A stretch of DNA of 64,000 nt from positions 1-64,000 of the forward strand of contig CAYPWF010000012.1 in the NCBI GenBank assembly GCA_964414345.1, given 5' to 3'. The stretch comes from Desulfocorpusculum sp964414345 (lineage in GTDB: Bacteria; Desulfobacterota; Desulfocorpusculales; Desulfocorpusculum). Every line of letters begins with the position of its first letter. Position 1 is the first letter of the stretch. The notes below the pieces were generated by a model. It was not told where the DNA came from and did no database searches. It saw only the letters and a list, made by a program, of their open reading frames with translations. This document shows, piece after piece, positions 8,139 through 16,762 of this stretch. The position numbers were made by a program, and so were the translations under genes.

Positions 8139-9053
8139 ATGTTAGGGATTTCCACCTGTTGGTGGGAGGGGAAAAACATAAGGGGTGATGAGATTCCCTT
8201 GCAGGCCCTGGAGATGGGTTTCCAGGGCTTGGAGCTGGACTACAGGATCACGCCAGGCATGCTGGGAGGCCTGAAAGCCTCCCTGAAAGGATCCATTCCA
8301 GTTTGGAGCGTGCATAATGTGTTTCCCTGTCCCTTGCCCAGAACCCTGCAGGGATCAGGCACAGCCGATCCTTTACCCCTCTCCTCCAGGGACAGGGAAG
8401 AGCGGGCGCAGGCAGTGCGCTGGGCCTTGAACACTATCCAGCAGGCCTGTGATCTGGAGGCCCATGCGGTTGTGATACACCTGGGGCAGGTGGACATGGA
8501 GGATCCTACAGAGGAGCTACGAGAGCTGTTTCAAAAAGGGGCTTCCTGGAGCCCCCAAGCACAGGAGCGCATAAGCCGGCTTCGCTCGGTTAGGGAATCC
8601 CTAAGGCAGCCAAATCTGGACGCAGTGCTTTTCAGCCTGGACAGGATCCACAAAGAAGCGGACAAGAGAGGGATTCTTCTGGGCATCGAGAACAGGCTTC
8701 ACTTCCAGGAGATTCCTGATCTCTGGGAGATAGGTTTTCTGCTGCAGAGTTTCCAAGGGGGAAGAGTTCGTTACTGGCACGATGTAGGGCATGCCATGGT
8801 TCAAGAAAAGCTGGGGATTCTGAGACAAGAAGAACTGCTGGAAAGATATGGGCCTCAAATGGCCGGAATCCACCTGCACGACGTGGTGGACCTAGAGGAC
8901 CATCATCCTCCAGGCAAAGGAGAGGTGAATTTCGAAAAAATTGCCTCTTATTTGGGCCCAGGGGTCATCCGCATACTGGAGGTGAAGTCTGCGGCCCACA
9001 TCCAGGATATGGGAGAGGCCATGAACCTTTTGCACCGAGCAGGACTCTCTTGA
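8139..9053 (+). CDS. Sugar phosphate isomerase/epimerase family TIM-barrel protein
   Basis: 304 aa, xylose-isomerase-like TIM barrel (AP_endonuc_2 fold). The N-terminal MLGISTCWWEGK is the usual first strand; metal and catalytic acidic/His residues are suggested by VVIHLGQVDME, LGIENRLHFQEIPD, VRYWHDVGHAMV and AGIHLHDVVDLEDHHPPGKGEV near the C-terminus (His-Asp pairs). The family includes isomerases, epimerases and inosose dehydratases. The gene overlaps nothing but is tightly spaced after YjbQ and is convergent with the MFS gene (15 bp apart). Exact substrate unknown. Confidence 0.85.
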   Translation: MLGISTCWWEGKNIRGDEIPLQALEMGFQGLELDYRITPGMLGGLKASLKGSIPVWSVHNVFPCPLPRTLQGSGTADPLPLSSRDREERAQAVRWALNTIQQACDLEAHAVVIHLGQVDMEDPTEELRELFQKGASWSPQAQERISRLRSVRESLRQPNLDAVLFSLDRIHKEADKRGILLGIENRLHFQEIPDLWEIGFLLQSFQGGRVRYWHDVGHAMVQEKLGILRQEELLERYGPQMAGIHLHDVVDLEDHHPPGKGEVNFEKIASYLGPGVIRILEVKSAAHIQDMGEAMNLLHRAGLS

Positions 9054-9067
9054 AGAAACGAACTGTT

Positions 9068-10366
9068 TCAATTCTTCTCCGAGGGATGGGCTTCCTTGGT
9101 AAAGAGGTAAAGGAGCAAGGCCAAAGCCACCCCCCCGAAGGCGCTTAGAAAAGCAGCTGTAAAGGCCTCCTGGCTCGATCCTCCCCCCTGGGCCCATCGG
9201 TCCACAACCCAGCCAAGCCCCTGAAGAAAAGACGCCGCCCCCAACATGGTAAAAAGGTTTATCCCGGTCAGGGCCATGCCGGTCATGGGCCCAGGGACCA
9301 TGTCCTTGATATGCGCGTACATCACCTGGCCGAAGGCAGAGGACAAGCCGAGACTCACAAACAACACGGCCAGCCAAATAGGGTCATCCCCGCACCAGCC
9401 CAAAGCCAAAGCCAACTCGGCTACTGCCATGACCCCGAGGCCCATGACCACAACCTGTTTTCGAGAGCCTATCCATCGGTCCGAGAGAATTCCCCCAAGG
9501 GGAGAGCCAAGCACCAACCCCAAATTCAGAAGCACAAGGATATTTCCCGACCTCACAGGCCCCAAGCCCAAGACCTGTATCAGGTATGGTCCGGCCCAGA
9601 GTCCCTGTATGGCCACAAAGGTCCCGTATCTGAAAAAAGTAGCCATGGAGATGAGCCAGTACTCCCTCAACCTAAGAAGATAACCCACCTGGCTCAGGGT
9701 GGAGGCCGGGGCAGAGGTGAGGCTTTGATCTTTGAGGTAAGACGGCCTCTCCCTTACCAGTGCAAGGAATACCAATGCCAGAAACCCCGTGCCCACGGCC
9801 GAAAGCCCTATGGACCACCTCCAGCCCAGTTTTTCCACCATAAGGGCCAGGGGCGTGGCGGCCAGCATATTCCCCAAAGTCCCAAGAGCCAAGAGCAGCC
9901 CCGAGAGAGTAGCGAACTGCTGAGGAGGGAACCAGTTGGAGATGAGCTTGAGTGATCCCATGAGGTTTCCAGCCATACCCATTCCCAGCAAGACCCTTCC
10001 CAAGACCGCCCCCTCGACTCCTCCTGCTGCACTGAAAATGATGCCACCTGCCGCCCCGAGGATAGAGAGGGCCCCCATGCAGAGCCTTCCTCCGATCCTG
10101 TCCAAAAACAAGGCCAGTGGGACCTGCATGACTGCAAAAGCATAGAAAAAACAAGCGCTCAGAACCCCCAGACTTTCGGCGGAGATATTCAAGTCCTCCC
10201 TGAGTTGCACGGCAATTATGGCGTTGGAAACCCTGTGGAACTGAGAGGATATGAATAAAAGAGAGCAAAGCCCCAAGACCAACCAGCCCCTGGGGCTGGA
10301 GCAAGGGGCCCCATGGGGGCGGTCTGCGGGGATTTTACCCTCCGAGTCCCTCAATGTCTCATCCAT
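9068..10366 (-). CDS. MFS transporter
   Basis: A 432-aa major facilitator with twelve predicted hydrophobic segments. MFS signature in the loop after helix 2: ALFLDRIGGRLCMGALSILG (about 86-105); a related element in the second half (GGILSDRWIGSRKQVVV). The gene start overlaps the end of the DapA-family gene by 8 bases, so they are co-transcribed and the transporter probably imports the substrate or exports the product of that lyase, a sugar acid or keto acid. A second MFS gene (43314) has similar architecture. Confidence 0.9.
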   Translation of the reverse strand: MDETLRDSEGKIPADRPHGAPCSSPRGWLVLGLCSLLFISSQFHRVSNAIIAVQLREDLNISAESLGVLSACFFYAFAVMQVPLALFLDRIGGRLCMGALSILGAAGGIIFSAAGGVEGAVLGRVLLGMGMAGNLMGSLKLISNWFPPQQFATLSGLLLALGTLGNMLAATPLALMVEKLGWRWSIGLSAVGTGFLALVFLALVRERPSYLKDQSLTSAPASTLSQVGYLLRLREYWLISMATFFRYGTFVAIQGLWAGPYLIQVLGLGPVRSGNILVLLNLGLVLGSPLGGILSDRWIGSRKQVVVMGLGVMAVAELALALGWCGDDPIWLAVLFVSLGLSSAFGQVMYAHIKDMVPGPMTGMALTGINLFTMLGAASFLQGLGWVVDRWAQGGGSSQEAFTAAFLSAFGGVALALLLYLFTKEAHPSEKN

Positions 10367-11255
10367 CCAGTAGATCCATCTCCTTCAGAATCAGCCTGAG
10401 TTTCTCCCTGGCCTGTGAAGAGAGGGCTGAGACAGGGCCCCTACACCGCCCTGGCGCTATTCCCATGAGTTCCAATGCTTCTTTCACCACAACAGGGAAA
10501 GTTCCAAGCCCAAAGGCCATCCTAAGAGGAGCTAAAGCCGCCTGGCACTTCCGAGCCTTTTGGTAGTCCCCTACCAGGAAGGCTTCATATATCTCCACCA
10601 CCAACTTGGGGGCCACATTGGCGGTTGCTGCTATGGCCCCGGCCGCCCCATGCATCAAGGCTGCAAAAATCAAGGTGTCCCTGCCCATGATCACCCGGAA
10701 ACCCTCAGGGCAGAGTCTGAGCATCTCGGTCACCAAAGTCAGGTCCCCGGAGCTGTCCTTGATGCCCACGAAATTGGGCAGATCCCTTGCCAGCCGCTGC
10801 AGGGTCTGTACTGAGAGCGCCACCCCGCCTGTGCGGTCCGGGTTATTGTAGGCCAAGACAGGTATTTTCACCGACTTGCAAATGGCACGAAAGTGCTCGT
10901 AGAGCTCATCTTGGGAAGGTGAAATGAAAAAGGGGGTTATCACGGAAATGCAGTCCGCTCCCACGGATTCAGCCATTTGGCTCAACCTGACCGACTCTCT
11001 GGTTGTGAGGGCCCCGGTGTTGGGCATCACAAAGGCCCTTCCTGCAGCCTGCTCCACTGCCACCTCCATGAGTCGCTTTTTTTCATGGAACTCCAAGGCA
11101 TAAAACTCCCCCTGACTCCCCACAGGGAAGAGCCCGTGTACGCCCGCCCGGATCAAGTGCTCTATGACCGCCCTGAAGGCTTCCTCGTGAACCTCCTCCT
11201 TCTCATCAAAAGGGGTAACCACCGCGGCGATTATTCCTCTTATCTGCCCTTTCAT
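10359..11255 (-). CDS. Dihydrodipicolinate synthase / N-acetylneuraminate lyase family aldolase
   Basis: 298 aa. Class I aldolase of the DapA/NAL family, which makes or splits carbon-carbon bonds with pyruvate through a Schiff base. The Schiff-base lysine is Lys166 (FVGIKDSSGD) and the conserved tyrosine is Tyr136 (VLAYNNPDRTG). The pyruvate-binding motif is GLFPVGSQGEF (41-51). ATG 11255 is chosen because GCAGGAGGAAGTCC precedes it. It is coupled to an MFS transporter, away from lysine biosynthesis genes, so a catabolic lyase/dehydratase for a sugar acid or hydroxyproline-type substrate is more likely than DapA itself. Confidence 0.88.
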   Translation of the reverse strand: MKGQIRGIIAAVVTPFDEKEEVHEEAFRAVIEHLIRAGVHGLFPVGSQGEFYALEFHEKKRLMEVAVEQAAGRAFVMPNTGALTTRESVRLSQMAESVGADCISVITPFFISPSQDELYEHFRAICKSVKIPVLAYNNPDRTGGVALSVQTLQRLARDLPNFVGIKDSSGDLTLVTEMLRLCPEGFRVIMGRDTLIFAALMHGAAGAIAATANVAPKLVVEIYEAFLVGDYQKARKCQAALAPLRMAFGLGTFPVVVKEALELMGIAPGRCRGPVSALSSQAREKLRLILKEMDLLDG

Positions 11256-11356
11256 GGACTTCCTCCTGCTGGTTTGTTCCCCTTGCACTGGAGTTAAGGG
11301 GAGTCTCCAGTATCTCCAGCTCTCACCGGGTGTCAAGATGAAGGCATCTGCACCTT

Positions 11357-11512
11357 TGGCCCGGATTGTTTTCCAATGCATTTACTTTGGGGACTGCGCC
11401 CCCAAAAGCCCCGCCTACTCTCTTGTGTGTTTCGATTCAAGCCAAGGCCGCATCTAAAACTGAAAATCAGGGTGTTTTTGAGTATGAACCGGTTTGTCAC
11501 AAGATTGAACAG
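11357..11512 (-). repeat. Dispersed intergenic repeat, copy 2 (minus orientation)
   Basis: Read on the minus strand it shows GACAAACCGGTTCATACTC, CAAAAACACCCTGATTTTC, the palindrome region TTTGGGGGCGCAGTCCCCAA (11388-11407) and a diverged tail (GCATTGGAAAACAATCCGG). It fills the divergent intergenic space between the DapA-family gene and the hydroxyacid dehydrogenase, where promoters for both should also lie. Confidence 0.8.
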
Positions 11513-11588
11513 CTCTGGCCCCCCGGTTATAATCTGCCTGCCTGTTGACCTCAGAAGCGCTGCTCCAAAAAAACATGGGGGTAAGAAA

Positions 11589-12575
11589 ATGGCATCCAGG
11601 CCCAAGGTGTTGCTTTATGAGCCAATACATGAGGAGGGCACAAGACTTTTGGCCGAGAGGTGTGAACTCCTGTACGCGGATTCCTTGGAGGAAAGACGCC
11701 TGTTGGAACTTGTGCGTGATGTTTCTGCCATACTCATAAGGTTCAACGGGAAGGTGACCAGAACAATCATGGAGGCCGCCCCGGAGCTGAGGGTCATAGG
11801 AAGACATGGGGTGGGGCTGGAGAATGTGGATCTCCTCTCGGCCAAGGAACGCAACATTCAAGTGGTTTACACTCCCCAAGCCAATGCCGTGAGTGTGGCC
11901 GAGCACTTCTTGGGCCTGACCCTGGCCCTGGCCAAGCACATACCCCAGGCAGACCAGGCCGTCAGGGAGGGCAGGTGGCACGTGCGCCACGAGCTTGTGA
12001 GCCGAGAGCTCAACGGCAAGACCCTTGGGATCCTGGGTTTGGGCAGAATAGGGCTTCAGACAGCCAGGCTTTGCAGGATGGGGCTGGACACGAGGATACT
12101 CTATTTTGATGTGCGGGAGTACCCAGAAGCCGAGAAATCCCTCGGGGCCAAGAGAGTGGGAATCCAAGAACTCTTCTCCCAGGCAGACTTGGTGGCCGTC
12201 CACCTCCCTCTGGTGGCCCAGACCCACCATCTGATTGACCGCAAGCTCCTCCGATTGATGAAACCCACGGCCTACATAGTAAACCTTGCCAGAGGTCCCA
12301 TTTGGAAAGAAGAAGACCTTGCCGAAGCATTACAAGAAGGCTGGATCGCCGGGGCCGCCTCCGACGTGTTTGAGCAAGAACCTCCGCCCCCGGAGCACCC
12401 GCTCTTGAGGGCGCCAAACTTCTTGGCCACCCCGCACTCCGCGGCCCACACTGAAGAGAGTCTGATTCGGATGAGTCTTGTGGCCGCCGACATACTTAGG
12501 GTTCTGGAGGGTAAAGCCCCGGAATTTCCCGTGCCTGAGGAGGTCTACATGCAGTATGGGGGAGAGTCCAGATGA
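11589..12575 (+). CDS. D-isomer-specific 2-hydroxyacid dehydrogenase
   Basis: 328-aa NAD(P)-dependent oxidoreductase interconverting D-2-hydroxyacids and 2-oxoacids. It has the split catalytic domain with the Rossmann motif GILGLGRIGLQTARL (about 143-157), catalytic Arg in YIVNLARGPIWKEEDL, Glu in ASDVFEQEPPPPEHPLL and His in LATPHSAAHTEES. It resembles phosphoglycerate/glyoxylate-type dehydrogenases but lacks an ACT domain, so it is probably not SerA. ATG 11589 is used because the upstream in-frame extension is repeat sequence and GGGGGTAAG precedes it. It overlaps the LarA-like gene by 4 bases. Confidence 0.92.
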   Translation: MASRPKVLLYEPIHEEGTRLLAERCELLYADSLEERRLLELVRDVSAILIRFNGKVTRTIMEAAPELRVIGRHGVGLENVDLLSAKERNIQVVYTPQANAVSVAEHFLGLTLALAKHIPQADQAVREGRWHVRHELVSRELNGKTLGILGLGRIGLQTARLCRMGLDTRILYFDVREYPEAEKSLGAKRVGIQELFSQADLVAVHLPLVAQTHHLIDRKLLRLMKPTAYIVNLARGPIWKEEDLAEALQEGWIAGAASDVFEQEPPPPEHPLLRAPNFLATPHSAAHTEESLIRMSLVAADILRVLEGKAPEFPVPEEVYMQYGGESR

Positions 12576-13843
12576 AAGGGGAAACAGGGTTTCCATCTTC
12601 TCGGGCCTCAGGGGCCTTCCCCGAACTTTACATGGTGGAGCAAAAATTCCAGGTCCAGGTCCTCTCGAATGTGGAGGCCCAAGTCAGGGAAGAACTTCTC
12701 AGGTTCCCAATAAGCTCCTTGATAAGCCCCGGACAGAGGGTGGCAGTGGGGGTGGGCTCAAGGGGGATCCATGATCTGGTGCCGGTGGTGAGAGCCGTGG
12801 TCGGCCACCTCAAGGAGTGCGGGCTTAGGCCTTACATAATCCCAGCCATGGGTTCCCATGGAGGAGCAACTGCCCAGGGGCAAGCGGAAGTCCTCAAAGG
12901 ACTGGGGGTAACAGAGAGCTCTGTGGGTGCTCCTGTCAGATCCAACATGGAAGTTCTCTCCTTGGGAAGGCTGGAAAGCGGCCTGGAGGTGTTTTGCGCC
13001 AGGGACGCGCTTTTGGCTGATCACCTGGTGGTCATAAACAGGGTAAAGCCCCACACGGCTTTCAGGGGACCTGTTGAGTCTGGGCTGTGCAAGATGTTGG
13101 CAGTGGGTCTGGGCAGAAAAGAGGGGGCCGCCCTCATGCACCGCTACGGTCTGGGAGAGTCCATAGTGCCGGCGGCTTTGAGGATCCTGGAGAAAGCCTC
13201 TGTGCTCTTCGGCCTGGCCATTTTGGAAAGCCCTACGGGGGGAACTTGTTCTGTCAGGGTGGTGCCCCCCTCAGAGTTCCCAAAGGCGGACCAGGAGCTC
13301 CTGGAGAAGGCCTGGGAGATTTTCCCGCGGGTGCCTGTGGAAAAGTTGGACGTTCTTCTGGTGGAGCGCATGGGAAAGGACATAAGCGGTGCAGGCATGG
13401 ATCCCAATGTGATAGGTCTTTGGAGGAGAGAGGGGGGGCCCAGGATTCCTGATTACAAGACAGTAGTAGTTCTGGATCTGACACCCGCCTCACACGGGAA
13501 TGCCACGGGCATAGGAATGGCGGATTTGACCACGAGAAGGCTCATGTCCAAGGTGGACCTCCAGGCCACCTACACCAATGCCTTGACCTCAGGAGTTTTG
13601 AGAAGCGCCAGGTTACCCATTCCCATGAGCACGGATATGGAAGCACTTCAGAGCGCCCTAGCCCAAGTTCAGGACGTGTCTTTTGTGCGCATGGCCCGCA
13701 TAAGGGACACCTTGAATCTGGAGCGTTTTTGGGTGAGCCGGGCCCTCTTGCCCGAACTGAAAGAAAGAGAGGGGCTTGTGGTGCACGAGAAGCCGACTCC
13801 CCTTCTCTTCGACGAGGAGGGCAGCTTACTGCCTTTGGAATGA
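12572..13843 (+). CDS. LarA-like (DUF2088) lactate-racemase-family protein
   Basis: 423 aa. N-terminal LarA/DUF2088 domain with GIHDLVPVVRAVVGHL, the conserved IIPAMGSHGGATAQGQ segment and VVINRVKPHTAFRG, whose His residues correspond to the nickel-pincer cofactor pocket in lactate racemase. The C-terminal half carries VLDLTPASHGNATGIGMAD. It is coupled by an ATGA overlap to a D-2-hydroxyacid dehydrogenase: a racemase plus stereospecific dehydrogenase would convert an L-hydroxyacid to an oxoacid. Known non-lactate members racemise other 2-hydroxyacids; no cofactor-maturation genes larB, larC or larE are in the window. Confidence 0.85.
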   Translation: MKGETGFPSSRASGAFPELYMVEQKFQVQVLSNVEAQVREELLRFPISSLISPGQRVAVGVGSRGIHDLVPVVRAVVGHLKECGLRPYIIPAMGSHGGATAQGQAEVLKGLGVTESSVGAPVRSNMEVLSLGRLESGLEVFCARDALLADHLVVINRVKPHTAFRGPVESGLCKMLAVGLGRKEGAALMHRYGLGESIVPAALRILEKASVLFGLAILESPTGGTCSVRVVPPSEFPKADQELLEKAWEIFPRVPVEKLDVLLVERMGKDISGAGMDPNVIGLWRREGGPRIPDYKTVVVLDLTPASHGNATGIGMADLTTRRLMSKVDLQATYTNALTSGVLRSARLPIPMSTDMEALQSALAQVQDVSFVRMARIRDTLNLERFWVSRALLPELKEREGLVVHEKPTPLLFDEEGSLLPLE

Positions 13844-13849
13844 CACAGG

Positions 13850-14809
13850 CTAGAGGCTCTCCAAGAATCGCCTCAAGTAGAGCAATCTCCGGTCCCGCTC
13901 CAAAAGCGTCTCGGCCGTGGAACTATTGGTGTAAACATAGAAACCCCTTCCTGTCTTGACCCCTAAGTCCCCGGCCTTTACCTTTTCCATCAGGCTTGCT
14001 GGGATTCTGTCCTCATTTACCAGTTGGATCGAAGGATTGCCTAAAAATTTAAGGGCCAAATCCAGGCCAGTGAAATCGTATCTTTGTACCACACCCACCA
14101 CCGGGATTCTTATTCCTAAAGAGGCCTTCACAGCCTCGTCTATTTGCTCTGGGGTGGCATAGCCTTCATCCAAGAGGTGAAAAATCTCCCTGGCCATGGC
14201 TCTTTGGAGACGATTTACTATGTAACCCGGGATGAACTTTTTCATCAACACTGGTTTTTGACCCCAACTTCGCAGGAGCTCAAGGAGTTCTTCCAGGACC
14301 CCTGGAGAGGTCTTGGGGCTGGGGACCACCTCCACCAAAGGAATCAGATGAGGAGGGGCGTAAAAATGAGCTATTAGGAACCTCTCTAGAAGCTCCTCAG
14401 GGGCTATGGAAAAAACATCCAGGTACGATGTATTGCTGGCCAGGATTGCCTTTGGGGAAAGCTTGGGAGCTATGGCTTCATAAAGCCGTCTCTTGACAGA
14501 GACATCCTCACTTACTGCTTCCAGGATCAATACTGAATCTTCCAAAGATTCCTCTAGAGCCCTGGTAGTTCTTATGAGTCGAAGCACATCCTGGGCCCCC
14601 AGGCCCCCCAGCTCCCCCTGGGCCTCGAGCCATTGGGTTTCGGCTTCAAGAAGCTCCCTGGCTTTTCTCAGAGCTTGCTCCTCTAGGTCCACAAGCCAAA
14701 CCCTATGCCCGGCCCGGGCCGCAAGCAAGGCCAACCCATGGCCCATGGTTCCGGCTCCCAAAACCGTGACCGGATTCTGCCCTCTCTGGCCGTTTTTTGT
14801 CCCTTCCAT
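13850..14809 (-). CDS. 3-hydroxyacyl-CoA dehydrogenase family protein
   Basis: 319 aa. NAD-binding N-terminal domain with VLGAGTMGHGLALLAARAG (about 16-34), catalytic region LIAHFYAPPHLIPLVEVVPS with the conserved His, and C-terminal 3HCDH domain (GYIVNRLQRAMAREIFHLLD, then YDFTGLDLALKFLGNPS). The length fits stand-alone enzymes such as L-3-hydroxyacyl-CoA or L-gulonate 3-dehydrogenases rather than multifunctional FadB. It is convergent with the LarA-like gene, only 6 bp apart. A role in fatty-acid or hydroxyacid catabolism is inferred. Confidence 0.9.
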   Translation of the reverse strand: MEGTKNGQRGQNPVTVLGAGTMGHGLALLAARAGHRVWLVDLEEQALRKARELLEAETQWLEAQGELGGLGAQDVLRLIRTTRALEESLEDSVLILEAVSEDVSVKRRLYEAIAPKLSPKAILASNTSYLDVFSIAPEELLERFLIAHFYAPPHLIPLVEVVPSPKTSPGVLEELLELLRSWGQKPVLMKKFIPGYIVNRLQRAMAREIFHLLDEGYATPEQIDEAVKASLGIRIPVVGVVQRYDFTGLDLALKFLGNPSIQLVNEDRIPASLMEKVKAGDLGVKTGRGFYVYTNSSTAETLLERDRRLLYLRRFLESL

Positions 14810-14959
14810 CGCAGCCTCCTTTTCTAGGACATGCGCACTCCCACCAGTCTCAAAGGCCTAAGACTTCATTAGGCCTGACATAAATTCCTCAGGCCCTTTC
14901 CCAGCCGGGCTGCTGCTCATATAATAGAGCCAATTGTCCTATAGAAAAGGGGTTTGTCC

Positions 14960-15337
14960 ATGTATGAGATAATGATCCAAGAGAGCTTTTCGGCTGCCCA
15001 CAGGCTTCGCAATTACGGTGGACGATGCGAGGAGCTCCACGGACACAACTGGCGGGTGGATGTGGTGGTTGGGACCAAGCAGCTTGACTCCACAGGCCTT
15101 GCCATGGATTTCAAGGAGCTCAGGCAACACACCAGGGAGATCCTCTCCAGCTTGGATCATGCTTTTTTGAACGAGCTTGATCCTTTCCAAGAGATGAACC
15201 CTTCCTCGGAAAACATAGCCCGTTTCATATTCCAAGGCCTGGAGGCTAAAATGGCCGGCCGTGGGATTTCCGTGCTTCGGGTGAATGTGTGGGAATCGGA
15301 TCATTCTTGTGCTTCTTACCTGGGAGACAGGGCATGA
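14960..15337 (+). CDS. queD: 6-carboxytetrahydropterin synthase (QueD)
   Basis: 125 aa, the length of bacterial QueD. Converts 7,8-dihydroneopterin triphosphate to 6-carboxytetrahydropterin in queuosine/7-deazaguanine synthesis. Zinc ligands His14 (FSAAHRL), His27 and His29 (ELHGHNW); catalytic Cys23 (GRCEEL); further catalytic residues in LDHAFLN and the substrate-binding Glu in WESDHSCA. ATG 14960 follows AAAAGGGG. It overlaps the GTP cyclohydrolase gene by 4 bases, the enzyme that supplies its substrate, which supports QueD over eukaryotic-type PTPS. Confidence 0.93.
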   Translation: MYEIMIQESFSAAHRLRNYGGRCEELHGHNWRVDVVVGTKQLDSTGLAMDFKELRQHTREILSSLDHAFLNELDPFQEMNPSSENIARFIFQGLEAKMAGRGISVLRVNVWESDHSCASYLGDRA

Positions 15338-16164
15338 TAGATGTTCAGAACCAGAGAGACCATAGAAACATAGACATCCAGAAGGTGGGGATAAAGAACA
15401 TTCGTTATCCCATCACGGTCCTGGACAAAGCCAACGGCACCCAAAACACCGTGGCCAGCATCAACATGTACGTGAACCTGCCACGGCAATTCAAGGGCAC
15501 ACACATGAGCAGGTTTGTGGAGGTTCTAAACGCCCACCGACACCAGATAAATTTGAAGCACTTCGGAGTTATCCTGGAAGAGCTTCGCAAGGCTCTCAGA
15601 GCTGAAAGCGCCCACATGCAGATCTCCTTTCCATATTTTCTGGAAAAAAGAGCCCCGGTCTCAGGCGCACCGGGGCTGATGGAATACGCCTGCGAATTTT
15701 CAGGCTCTGTGGGGGCAAGCAGGGTCTTCTTGGTGGGGGTCTCAGTCCCTGTGACCACCCTTTGCCCTTGCTCCAAAGAGATCAGCTCCAGGGGGTCCCA
15801 TAACCAAAGAGGGCTTGTGTCGGTAAGGGTCTCCTACAGACGTTTCTTTTGGATCGAAGACCTTATCCAGACAGTTGAGGAGTGCGCTTCTTGTGATGTT
15901 TATGCCATACTGAAGAGGCCAGACGAGAAATTCGTCACAGAGAAAGCTTATGACAACCCCACCTTTGTGGAAGACGTGGTTCGCAATGTGGCCACAAAGC
16001 TGGATGCAGATCCAAACTTTGAAGCCTACAGCGTGGAAGCCGAGAACTTCGAGAGCATCCACAACCACAGCGCGTACGCTTACCTGGAGAAATTACCTAA
16101 CGGGATCAAGGAAGCTTGGGCCTCTCTGGAAGTTCTCCCACGTAGGATAGAGGCTAGCCTCTAG
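15334..16164 (+). CDS. folE2: GTP cyclohydrolase I type 2 (FolE2)
   Basis: 276 aa. Type IB, metal-promiscuous GTP cyclohydrolase that makes dihydroneopterin triphosphate from GTP for folate and queuosine. Conserved features: NLPRQFKGTHMSRFVEVL (about 48-65), SVPVTTLCPCSKEISSRGSHNQRG with the metal-binding Cys144 and Cys146, and the C-terminal DPNFEAYSVEAENFESIHNHSAYA with the terminal His. Overlap with queD shows a two-step operon. No other queuosine gene is adjacent. Confidence 0.95.
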   Translation: MIDVQNQRDHRNIDIQKVGIKNIRYPITVLDKANGTQNTVASINMYVNLPRQFKGTHMSRFVEVLNAHRHQINLKHFGVILEELRKALRAESAHMQISFPYFLEKRAPVSGAPGLMEYACEFSGSVGASRVFLVGVSVPVTTLCPCSKEISSRGSHNQRGLVSVRVSYRRFFWIEDLIQTVEECASCDVYAILKRPDEKFVTEKAYDNPTFVEDVVRNVATKLDADPNFEAYSVEAENFESIHNHSAYAYLEKLPNGIKEAWASLEVLPRRIEASL

Positions 16165-16167
16165 ACA

Positions 16168-16345
16168 GCATTATTCCCCATCAGTGGACAATGCTGGTTG
16201 TCTTGAGGATATCTTGGGTCTAAAAGCTCCATGCTCAAAAACACCTTGCTCTTGGGTCTCAGATTCCGCCCTGGTTTTAGTCCGAATCTGCCAAAACGCA
16301 TTGTCACAAGCTTTGGAGAATAGCCCTGGCAAGCCGAGCAAACCA
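16168..16345 (+). repeat. Dispersed intergenic repeat, copy 3
   Basis: Starts with the left dyad GCATTATTCCCC...GGACAATGC, continues with CCATGCTCAAAAACACCTTG and ends with the tail box AGCTTTGGAGAATAGCCC. The central GC palindrome is deleted in this copy. It sits between two convergent genes, folE2 and the DUF4911 gene. Confidence 0.75.
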
Positions 16346-16407
16346 AGGGCCAAGGCAAGCTCATTCCCCCCCAATCCTTATCTTCTTAAGGCCTCTTCTT
16401 TTTCTTC

Positions 16408-16668
16408 TCACACAGGACACAGATCCATGGCACCCCCCAGGGAGGCCACCTCCTCCCTGGAGAGTTCCCGCAAGTCCACCTCTTTTGCCAGGGCCATCAA
16501 GAGCTCTTCCAACTCTTCTTCCATCTGGGGTGAAAGCAGAATCTCCACTAGCCCCTTGTCCCCGTCAAGGGTCCGTACAACCCCCAGCCCCTCGTAAGAA
16601 TGGATCACAAATCCCACGTAGGCTATCTCCTCAGGAGGGAGCATGAAATAGCGGGCTTTGTCTTTCAT
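16408..16668 (-). CDS. DUF4911 domain-containing protein
   Basis: 86 aa, the full length of this small family, which is common in Desulfobacterota. Characteristic run: PPEEIAYVGFVIHSYEGLGV then VRTLDGDKGLVEILLSP, then an acidic helix EEELEELLMALAKEVDL. Function unknown. Gene is divergent from DUF1786 with a 94-bp promoter region between. Confidence 0.85.
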   Translation of the reverse strand: MKDKARYFMLPPEEIAYVGFVIHSYEGLGVVRTLDGDKGLVEILLSPQMEEELEELLMALAKEVDLRELSREEVASLGGAMDLCPV

Positions 16669-16697
16669 CCTTCAGGTGACCTCGGCCAGGGGCTTTC

Positions 16698-16727
16698 TTG
16701 AAGCCACGCGTCTTTTGTGAATAGAAT
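16698..16727 (+). promoter_or_regulatory. Predicted sigma70-type promoter for the DUF1786-ligA-acyP operon
   Basis: TTGAAG (16698-16703), an 18-base spacer and TAGAAT (16722-16727), about 35 bases before ATG 16763. AAAAGGAAG serves as the ribosome binding site. Read by eye. Confidence 0.5.
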
Positions 16728-16762
16728 ACCCAATAGGAATTCTAGCAGAAAAGGAAGATCAT

